Positions 1 to 5,472 of a stretch of 9,407 nt of DNA are shown piece by piece. Position 1 is the first letter of the stretch. Every line of letters starts with the position of its first letter. This stretch comes from Desulfobacterales bacterium. Its GTDB lineage: Bacteria; Desulfobacterota; Desulfobacteria; Desulfobacterales; JAFDCJ01. The notes beneath the pieces were generated by a model that was given only the letters and a program-made list of their open reading frames with translations, was not told the DNA's origin and made no database searches. The position numbers and the translations under genes are program-made. The DNA lies in NCBI GenBank assembly GCA_020345785.1, contig CP070771.1, forward strand, positions 3,748,367 through 3,757,773. The letters are read 5' to 3'.

Positions 1-1
1 T

Positions 2-763
2 ATTATTGACAGATTGCTTTACAAATTTGGCACAGACGGACTTGTGGTTGTTAATGAAAAAAGCAAGCAAGCTGCGATAGGGCGCAATGGTTTTAAATCC
101 GAGAGCGTGCAGGTTGCCGAACCCGGCATCGACCTGGAGCGATTTTCACCCCGGCGTAAAATTTCCGTCGACCGGGAATTCTCCGAATTGAAGCCGGCTT
201 CTTTCGTGATGGGTGTTGTCACCCGAATCAGGGATAGTCGCCGCTTGGACATTCCTTTGAAAGCGTTGTCGGCGCTTGCACCAACCCATCCGCAGGTGCG
301 CATGCTGCTGGTCGGTCGCGGCAGAGAAGGGGCGGTTGACATGGTGGTGGAAAAACCGGCGCGGGAGATGAACATTTATGACAGAATTGTGATGCCGGGA
401 TACTGCAGCGGCGATCACCTTGTCGCAGCCTATCGTGCCATGGATGTTTTGGTCTATCCGACTCCCGGCTCGGACAAATCATGCCGGACCGTCAGAGAGG
501 CCATGGCAGCCGGTGTACCGGTTATTGCGCCGAGAATCGGCTTCCTGCCGGAACTCATAGAGGACCATGTTACCGGCAGACTGATGGATTTATCTTGGGA
601 AAGTTTGGCAAATATTCTCAGAGATCTCATAAAGGACGATATCAAGTTGCGTGACATGGGACGCCGGGCACTTGAGTGCGCGGCCCAACGGTTTTCTCTC
701 GCTCTGCAGGCTGAAAAAACGTTATCCTTTTATCAGCGATTGCTGGAAAGCTTGGCGGCCTGA
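2..763 (+). CDS. GT4-type glycosyltransferase, C-terminal part (5' end outside window)
   Basis: The frame is open from base 2, so the gene begins before the window and the TTG at 14 is not a true start. The visible 253 residues are the C-terminal nucleotide-sugar-binding half of a GT-B, family GT4 (glycosyl transferase group 1) enzyme. Seen in order are the linker 'PGIDLERFSP', 'VTRIRDSRR', the beta-strand 'MLLVGRGRE', and 'VMPGYCSGDHLVAAYRAMDV' followed by 'REAMAAGVPVIAPRIG'. In this family the last block carries the E-x7-E type motif that holds the NDP-sugar; here it runs from the Glu of REAM to the Glu of LPEL. The usual role is adding a sugar to a lipid-linked or polysaccharide acceptor at the inner face of the membrane. 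The polysaccharide genes further right support a surface-glycan role. Donor and acceptor cannot be read from the sequence. An 8-nt repeat array starts at the stop codon. Confidence 0.9.
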   Translation: MIDRLLYKFGTDGLVVVNEKSKQAAIGRNGFKSESVQVAEPGIDLERFSPRRKISVDREFSELKPASFVMGVVTRIRDSRRLDIPLKALSALAPTHPQVRMLLVGRGREGAVDMVVEKPAREMNIYDRIVMPGYCSGDHLVAAYRAMDVLVYPTPGSDKSCRTVREAMAAGVPVIAPRIGFLPELIEDHVTGRLMDLSWESLANILRDLIKDDIKLRDMGRRALECAAQRFSLALQAEKTLSFYQRLLESLAA

Positions 764-858
764 AGGCTTGAAAGCTGGGAAGCTGGGAGGCTGGAAAGCC
801 AGGAAGCAAGGAAGTTGAGAAGTTAAGATGCTGTGAGGTTGAGAAGATGGAATGCGGG
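763..858. repeat. Array A: 12 degenerate 8-nt repeats (GAAGCTGG type)
   Basis: Twelve units stay in strict 8-nt register from the last base of the upstream stop codon. Examples are AAAGCTGG, GAAGCTGG, GAGGCTGG, AAAGCCAG and GAAGCAAG. The pattern is roughly [GA]A[AG]GCTGG and decays to the right. The array has no open frame of its own. It faces a complementary-strand array at 931-1042, so the gap between the two genes is a large imperfect inverted repeat. Confidence 0.85.
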
Positions 859-901
859 TTTTAAGGCGTAAATTGCAATCGAATTCTATTAGTTACGATT
901 T

Positions 902-929
902 AAATCCGAAATCTGAAATCCATAATCGT
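902..929. repeat. Short 7-nt repeat patch (AAATCCG type)
   Basis: Four 7-nt units, AAATCCG, AAATCTG, AAATCCA and TAATCGT, lie between the two 8-nt arrays. The period changes from 7 to 8 at about 931. The rest of the spacer (859-901) shows no recognisable feature. Confidence 0.6.
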
Positions 930-930
930 C

Positions 931-1042
931 ATTACTCCAATACTCCATCACTCCAATACTTAAGCATTTAGGCATTCCAGCCTCCTGGCTTCCGAGCTTT
1001 CCAGCCTAAGTTCTTTTAGGCCTTCCGGCTTCATTGCCTCAG
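931..1042. repeat. Array A': 14 degenerate 8-nt repeats, reverse complement of array A
   Basis: Fourteen units stay in strict 8-nt register. They begin ATTACTCC, AATACTCC, ATCACTCC and continue as AGCCTCCT, GGCTTCCG, AGCTTTCC, AGCCTAAG, GGCCTTCC, GGCTTCAT. The right half is the reverse complement of the array A unit type. The array ends 28 nt before the radical SAM gene, just upstream of its ribosome-binding site. Confidence 0.85.
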
Positions 1043-1070
1043 TATTGGAAACAATAAGAGGTGAATAAAT

Positions 1071-2111
1071 ATGAAAATAAACCGCAGCTGGCATCAGCTC
1101 CAGGAGGCATTCGGCGTTAGATTTCGACCCTATCGGGTCCGATATCTACCGACAAAACTGCAACTTGAAACCACCAACCGGTGCAACCTGGGCTGCATTG
1201 AATGCTACCGCACCAACCTCGATTTCAAGGCCAAACTCGGTGATCTGTCTTTTCAGAACTTCCGCAGGATAGTGGATCAGTTTCCCTATCTGCGCGGGAT
1301 CAGTCTCTTCGGCCTGGGAGAGCCGCTCATGAATCGTGAACTCGGCGACATGCTGACCTATCTCCGCCGGGACAGACCCGAAGTCCGCCCCTATATCACC
1401 ACCAACGCAACCCTGCTCGATGAAGCGCGGTCGGCCATGCTGGTCACGCATCGAGTTGATCTGACGGTTTCACTCAACGCAGCAACCCCGGAAACCTATA
1501 AGCGAACCACCGGCGATACGCGGTACGAAATCGCCGAGATCATCGACAATCTCAAACGGCTTTCCGCCGCCGCCCGCAAAGCAGATCTGCGGTTTACGAT
1601 CTGCATGGTCATTATGAATGAGAACGTTGACGAGATACCCGCTTACGTCCGCCTGGCGCATGAGGTCGGGGCCCGTGAAGCCTATTTCGGCGAGCAGAAT
1701 TACGACGGGGCCGGCGACAGGCGTGATGAACTTGAGCTGCGCGAACCGCAGCTGGTGCGAAGCAAACTTAAAGAAGCGCACGAGCTCGGCACCCGACTCG
1801 GGGTGCGGGTCGGCCATTCAAAGCGCGATCCGAGCATCTGGGGCAGCAAAAACGCCTTCGTCCCCTGCAAGTATCTTTGGAAAATGCCCTACGTATCGTG
1901 GGACGGTTATCTGCTGCCCTGCTGTGCGCGCCCTTTTCCGGGTGTTTTCAATTTCGGCAATATCGTGCCGCCCGACCAGGACCAGGGGGCGTCTTTCCGT
2001 GAATTATGGTTTTCTGATCGGTACAACGGCATGCGACGCAGTGTCGCCCGGGGGCGGGAAAACGGACTTTGCGACGGGTGCCAACACCTGCGTCCCGACA
2101 TTCGTGTATAG
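1071..2111 (+). CDS. Radical SAM protein with SPASM-type C-terminal cysteines
   Basis: A 346-residue radical SAM enzyme. The [4Fe-4S] site is C38-x3-C42-x2-C45 (sequence CNLGCIEC), preceded by 'LETTNRCN' as is usual for this class. 'LFGLGEPLMN' (79-88) is the GGEP-like SAM-contact motif. A C-terminal SPASM/twitch-like region carries C266, C284, C285, C334 and C337, and probably binds one or two auxiliary clusters. Family members cleave SAM to a 5'-deoxyadenosyl radical and modify peptides, sugars or cofactors; which substrate applies here is unknown. The start is well supported: AAGAGGTG lies 7 nt before ATG. The stop is 8 nt before the GNAT-type gene, so the two are probably co-transcribed. 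Nearby glycosyltransferases make a glycan- or envelope-related substrate a reasonable guess. No short precursor-peptide gene was seen beside it, which argues mildly against a RiPP role. Confidence 0.9.
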   Translation: MKINRSWHQLQEAFGVRFRPYRVRYLPTKLQLETTNRCNLGCIECYRTNLDFKAKLGDLSFQNFRRIVDQFPYLRGISLFGLGEPLMNRELGDMLTYLRRDRPEVRPYITTNATLLDEARSAMLVTHRVDLTVSLNAATPETYKRTTGDTRYEIAEIIDNLKRLSAAARKADLRFTICMVIMNENVDEIPAYVRLAHEVGAREAYFGEQNYDGAGDRRDELELREPQLVRSKLKEAHELGTRLGVRVGHSKRDPSIWGSKNAFVPCKYLWKMPYVSWDGYLLPCCARPFPGVFNFGNIVPPDQDQGASFRELWFSDRYNGMRRSVARGRENGLCDGCQHLRPDIRV

Positions 2112-2119
2112 GATCCGAT

Positions 2120-3040
2120 ATGATCAGTGTGCAGAAAGTCAGCTGCGCGGCGTTTGCGGATATCAACCCGATTCTTACTGAAATCTGGGGCAAGGGCAGT
2201 GAAGCAAAATGGCGCAAACTATTCGATTATACCTGGGAACGGGATGAAGATTATTGCGGACTCGTATTAAAGGACGCGGAAAGCACCGTTGGATTTCTCG
2301 GCATGATTTTCAGCCGGCGCCGCATAAACCAAAACCCCGAGAAATTCTGCAATTTGACTTCCTGGTTTGTGCATGAGGACTACCGGATCAAAGCGATGTC
2401 CATGCTGTTGCCCCTGTTGGCCATGAAAGATTACACCATAACCGATTTAACACCCGCTAAAAACGTCTACCGGATCCAACAAAGGATCGGATTCAAGGAC
2501 CTGGATGCCAAGGGGCGGATACTGCTGCCTTTCGGCGGTCGACGAGCCCGGCCTGAACTATCCGACACCCGCGTCACCCATGATCCGGCGGAAATAGAAA
2601 AAAAGCTGCAGGGAGAGCATCTTAAAATTTTCAATGATCACAAAATCTATCGCTGCTCTCATTTTCTGCTGACGGATAGGGAACGTTATTGCTACCTCAT
2701 TTACTCCAAACTGAAAAGAAAACGCCTCCCTTATGCCCATGTTCATTATGTCAGCGATCGGGACCTTTTTGCACGTGCTTATCGCGATATCCGCAATTCG
2801 ATTGTATCGCATTGCGGGGCCTATTTTATCCTGATCGATTCCAGATTAGTGGAAAACCTCAAACTGCCCTTCAGTTTTTGTCTGCCGTACCGGGCGCCCA
2901 AACAGTATCTGTCCTCAACGCTCAAGCCTGGCCAAATCGATAATTTATACTCGGAGCTTATTTTGCTCGATCTGAAAACCCACCCGCGGTTCAAATATCT
3001 GATCCGCAATTACCGCAGAAAGCTATTCGGCTCAAAGTGA
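2120..3040 (+). CDS. GNAT-like acyltransferase domain protein
   Basis: A 306-residue protein whose N-terminal half looks like a GNAT N-acyltransferase. 'TVGFLGMIFSRRRI' (56-69) fits strand beta4. 'LTSWFVHEDYRIKAMSMLLP' (79-98) has the W-x-V-x4-R shape of motif A, which holds acyl-CoA pyrophosphate. 'NVYRIQQRIGF' (115-125) is the usual N-x2-Y-x4-GF close of the fold. Residues 140-306 are not recognised and may be a second, degenerate GNAT-like lobe. The ATG at 2120 was chosen because AGGA (2110-2113), overlapping the previous stop, is correctly spaced; a GTG at 2069 lies inside the radical SAM gene and has no such support. It follows the radical SAM gene by 8 nt, so the two may act in one pathway. 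GNAT-like proteins of this shape occur in exopolysaccharide loci. The acceptor is unknown. Confidence 0.75.
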   Translation: MISVQKVSCAAFADINPILTEIWGKGSEAKWRKLFDYTWERDEDYCGLVLKDAESTVGFLGMIFSRRRINQNPEKFCNLTSWFVHEDYRIKAMSMLLPLLAMKDYTITDLTPAKNVYRIQQRIGFKDLDAKGRILLPFGGRRARPELSDTRVTHDPAEIEKKLQGEHLKIFNDHKIYRCSHFLLTDRERYCYLIYSKLKRKRLPYAHVHYVSDRDLFARAYRDIRNSIVSHCGAYFILIDSRLVENLKLPFSFCLPYRAPKQYLSSTLKPGQIDNLYSELILLDLKTHPRFKYLIRNYRRKLFGSK

Positions 3041-3050
3041 CCGGCTCCAT

Positions 3051-3992
3051 TCACAAGCCACCCCGACCTATCGGGATGAGATTTGAAAAAGTTGTATCGG
3101 GGCCGGCGGGAGCATATTTTGTTGGTTCAAATTTAAACGATGCCGGTGGCTTATGAATAGAGAGAAAATATGGAGCATAAGATGGTGATGCCGCTGTTCT
3201 TACCTGGACATAATGGCCTTCTCTCCAGTTTATATTGGCCAATTTTTTTGATTTTCGATTCCAATTAAATCCTACGCCCCGAATTTTGTAATGTTTGACC
3301 TGGTCGATGGTAGAGACTTTTTCAAAAAAAAACGAATAAGATGGGTTTTTGGAATTTGTTGCAAAACAGGCGATCCAGATAAAAGTAGAGGGATCGATAC
3401 GAAATCCCAAATGTGGCGCATGGGTATTTTTGCGCTTCGACCTTTCAACATCAACTGCTCCTAAAATCATGTTGTTTTTTGGATTGTAGGTATTGATAGC
3501 GGCTATTGCATTGGCGGGTTTTTCGTTACGATCATCCCATTGTCGTATGATAACTTTTTGGGCAATGAGACCACCCTCTATTTCATAGGGTGAAAACCAG
3601 ATTTGGTCATAAACGATCGTTTTCCGGTTTTGAATCCATTTTCCTCTCCAGCGGCCTTGAAACCGGTGGAAAACATCGGCTCCCACATCCAACCGATTCC
3701 GTCTTTTGGGTGTTAATCCTAAAAGGATTTTTTCGATCTGATTGAATTCATCTTTCCGGAATTGACTAACGTACTTTTCTTTTATTTCTGAATAAAGTTG
3801 CCTTTTGAATGTCCTATAATCCTCAATGACTTGCTGGAAGGGGGGGTTGAATCCTGCATTCCGGTGGGCTTGTATTTGTTCCTTCAGGAGAATTTCGTAG
3901 TCCGAATCAACCTGATTGGCATTATTGCGAGAAGCACACCCGATTGATATAAATAGAAAAAAAAATGTTATGTGAATACTGTAGTGCCTCAT
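3051..3992 (-). CDS. Uncharacterised probable lipoprotein with calycin-like segment
   Basis: A 313-residue protein I do not recognise. It opens with a short basic N-terminus, a hydrophobic stretch 'ITFFFLFISIG' (8-18) and C19, which looks like a signal peptidase II lipobox. The -3 position is Ser instead of Leu, so the match is imperfect. A charged, probably helical region (about 30-100) follows. From about residue 108 the protein is rich in alternating beta-type residues; 'FHRFQGRWRGKW' (108-119) resembles the opening strand of lipocalin-like folds. Four of five Trp-rich segments lie after residue 110. The ribosome-binding site is weak. The gene starts 67 nt after the selenoperoxidase stop on the same strand, so they may share a transcript. 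It converges on the GNAT gene with only a 10-nt gap. Base composition is clearly AT-richer than the neighbours, which suggests transfer. Function unknown. Confidence 0.75.
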   Translation of the reverse strand: MRHYSIHITFFFLFISIGCASRNNANQVDSDYEILLKEQIQAHRNAGFNPPFQQVIEDYRTFKRQLYSEIKEKYVSQFRKDEFNQIEKILLGLTPKRRNRLDVGADVFHRFQGRWRGKWIQNRKTIVYDQIWFSPYEIEGGLIAQKVIIRQWDDRNEKPANAIAAINTYNPKNNMILGAVDVERSKRKNTHAPHLGFRIDPSTFIWIACFATNSKNPSYSFFFEKVSTIDQVKHYKIRGVGFNWNRKSKKLANINWREGHYVQVRTAASPSYAPYFLSIHKPPASFKFEPTKYAPAGPDTTFSNLIPIGRGGL

Positions 3993-4059
3993 ATGCTATC
4001 TTGGGATTTTCGGTTTGAGAATAAGATTTCCCACTTCTCTACCTAACTCTCCAGCTGTG

Positions 4060-4548
4060 TTAAATAGCTTGAAGCTCTTTTACAATATATGAAGCACTGC
4101 TTATGTCATCGACTTCCTTAAAACGAATAATACCGCTTTTATCAATAATTATAGTACCATATTCCCTGACTCCAAATAGTTTTGCAACCGATCTATTCGG
4201 TGTAGGAATAAGAGTAAAAGTAATCTTGTGAAAACTTTCGGAAATTTCTACATCATTTTGATTTCCGGCAGTTGCAAAAGCTATTACCTCGGCATCAAGG
4301 TTCTCGATTTCAGATATTTTTTCCTGCAGCTCACCGAGCCGCCTACTGCTAAGAGATCACTTACTGTCGGCATAAAAAACTAAGACAACATTCTTTTTTC
4401 CTTTAAAGTCACTCAATCTGACCTCGTCTCCAGAAACATCCGTGATACTGAAATCCGGAGCAGCCTTCCCCACTGCTGGAGATTGACCTGTTGTTGCGCA
4501 GCCTAACAAAAGCGCAAATACAACCAAAGTTAACGCGGTCTTTTTCAT
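4060..4548 (-). CDS. Peroxiredoxin-like lipoprotein, probable selenoprotein (in-frame TGA = Sec64)
   Basis: Reading through a single TGA (4357-4359) gives one continuous 162-residue protein ending at TAA 4060-4062. Start: ATG at 4546-4548 with AAGGAGGG 4 nt upstream. Residues 1-17 are a clear lipoprotein signal ending LLGC (lipidated C17). Residues 28-160 have the AhpC/TSA thioredoxin fold in order: 'KAAPDFSITD', 'VRLSDFKGKKNVVLVFY', 'RRLGELQEKI', 'AEVIAFA', 'SVAKLFGVREYGTIIIDKSG'. Relatives with the motif FYRGxWCPxC have the peroxidatic Cys five residues after Tyr and seven before the Leu of 'LGELQ'. The TGA sits exactly there (FYADSK-U-SLSSRRLGELQ). A SECIS-like hairpin follows. The resolving-Cys position is Ser, so the protein would have no other redox residue. 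Likely role: peroxide or disulfide reduction at the periplasmic face of a membrane. Alternative: a nonsense mutation. I consider that less likely, because the frame after the TGA is intact for 98 codons. Confidence 0.8.
4326..4342 (-). promoter_or_regulatory. Candidate bacterial SECIS hairpin for Sec64
   Basis: On the coding strand, 21 nt after the TGA, lies a 7-bp stem GCGGCUC / GAGCUGC (one G-U pair) closed by the triloop GGU. Bacterial SECIS elements sit just downstream of the UGA, with a small apical loop carrying a conserved G in its first two positions about 16-37 nt away. The well-studied E. coli fdhF element also presents GU in its loop to SelB. Spacing, loop and stem all match. The folding was done by eye. 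Confidence 0.7.
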
Positions 4549-4606
4549 TTTACCCTCCTTTTTATTCTGTACAAGCGTTCCACATTCACTTGTAACCATA
4601 GATAAA

Positions 4607-4632
4607 GTTTAGACTAAACCTTTCGCGAAAGG
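4607..4632. promoter_or_regulatory. Two abutting perfect palindromes upstream of the selenoperoxidase gene
   Basis: GTTTAGACTAAAC (4607-4619, a 6-bp dyad around one central A) abuts CCTTTCGCGAAAGG (4619-4632, perfect 14-nt palindrome), sharing one base. They lie about 59-84 nt before the ATG, where an operator or promoter-proximal site would be expected. I could not place a convincing -35/-10 pair. Tandem operator sites are my inference; the factor is unknown. Confidence 0.4.
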
Positions 4633-4939
4633 CGATCCCCATGATACTTTGGCTGTGAGCTCGGCCTTGTTTGACTAGTCCTAAAACAAGATCCGGTCTC
4701 CCGGGCATTTCTCAGTTAGACATCCAAACACCGAAGCCGCGAAGCTTTGAATAAATGAAAGCCAGAGATTTTACTCAAGCTCACTTACCACCTTCAAAAC
4801 TTCAGCGATTTTTTTTCGATTTTTTATTGATTTCCAAGGGACTATATATTGAGGAAGACAAGCAATATTTCCCAACAGGGCACACAGCACCTGTCAGGAC
4901 CGAGCTAGGCAGATTTTGAGGGGTTTCTCCATTGGATCT

Positions 4940-4959
4940 TTAACTTATTAATAGGTTAA
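4940..4959. promoter_or_regulatory. 20-nt near-perfect palindrome
   Basis: The sequence TTAACTTATTAATAGGTTAA pairs with itself at all ten positions; one of the ten pairs is T-G. Such AT-rich dyads are typical binding sites for dimeric regulators. No supported gene lies next to it, so its role is open. Confidence 0.35.
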
Positions 4960-5026
4960 AGTTTATGGAAAACAGAATATATTTGAACAGGAATGATCGT
5001 TTTAATTTTAATTCATCAGATAGTAG

Positions 5027-5056
5027 ATAGGGGACAGAGAGAAACGATGTTCCTAT
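5027..5056. repeat. Imperfect inverted repeat, possible REP/IS-end remnant
   Basis: ATAGGGGACA (5027-5036) pairs with TGTTCCTAT (5048-5056) over 9 bp with one bulged G and one G-U pair, around an 11-nt loop. Hairpins with a GGGGACA arm often flank REP-associated Y1 transposase genes. No transposase lies here, so this is at most a remnant. Confidence 0.3.
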
Positions 5057-5152
5057 TCAAACAAGGTTATGGAGGAGTGTAATACATTGTGGTATTATCT
5101 GTCAAGCTAATTTTCGGGTTTTTTACTGATTTTGCGCTTTCCCAGCCCCCCG

Positions 5153-5208
5153 GGCTCTACAGCCTTCAAGCCTTCCAGCTTCGCAGCCTCATAGCTTCTT
5201 TGCCCTGG
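5153..5208. repeat. Array B: seven degenerate 8-nt repeats (AGCCTTCC type)
   Basis: Seven units in 8-nt register: GGCTCTAC, AGCCTTCA, AGCCTTCC, AGCTTCGC, AGCCTCAT, AGCTTCTT and TGCCCTGG. This is the same family and orientation as array A' (931-1042). No inverted partner lies nearby; the array stands about 60 nt beyond the 3' end of the beta-barrel remnant. Confidence 0.75.
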
Positions 5209-5268
5209 CTTCAGGACTCCGGAAATAATCAGGCAGTGGTTAAATGAGATGGTAAAGGTGGAAGGTTT

Positions 5269-5472
5269 TTAGAAGCCGAATGTCACGTATAGCATTGGCC
5301 CTGGAAGCTTAACGTTGTACTTATCTTCCTTATTCCCCGGATCATACTCAATTTTTGCGTGAAGGTACCTGAATCCTGCCCCAAAACCGGCATATTGAAT
5401 CGGCCAGTATTCGAGAAAAACAGTGCCAAAGCCCTCAGGGCGACGGCTGATCTTCAGCCTAACCGGCCGCAC
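5269..5472 (-). pseudogene. Remnant of an outer-membrane beta-barrel protein (C-terminal end only)
   Basis: The reading frame ends in 'GPMLYVTFGF' followed by TAA. A final beta-strand of alternating hydrophobic residues with a terminal Phe is the BAM-recognition signature of outer-membrane barrels. Before it, 'TVFLEYWPIQYAGFGAGFRY' looks like one more pair of barrel strands with a tight turn. Only about 55 residues are barrel-like (from about 5436 down). The piece overlaps the end of the deacetylase gene in another frame, has no ribosome-binding site or signal peptide, and the first dozen codons (from GTG 5472) look like read-through sequence. I read it as the 3' stump of a gene cut off by a rearrangement that brought the deacetylase next to it. 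It is probably not expressed. Confidence 0.55.

Larger units (their letters stand above)
4633..5152. other. AT-rich intergenic stretch without a supported gene
   Basis: About 520 bases with no open frame that has both a ribosome-binding site and protein-like composition. Short frames are open by chance on both strands around 4771-4932. The stretch holds a 20-nt near-palindrome (4940-4959) and an imperfect inverted repeat (5027-5056). It may be decayed mobile DNA, but no transposase segment was recognised. Confidence 0.5.

Noticed and set aside
763..1042. CRISPR array
   Set aside because: Units are 8 nt, contiguous and degenerate. There are no 25-40 nt repeats with unique spacers and no cas genes.
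3062..3075. CCCGA-CCTA-TCGGG hairpin near the convergent gene ends as a bidirectional terminator
   Set aside because: It lies inside the lipoprotein coding sequence, has a 5-bp stem and no T-run on either side.
4357..4599. A standalone 80-residue (or 63-residue) lipoprotein ending at TGA 4357-4359
   Set aside because: The same frame continues beyond the TGA as intact peroxiredoxin sequence, so the short protein is a reading artefact of a recoded stop.
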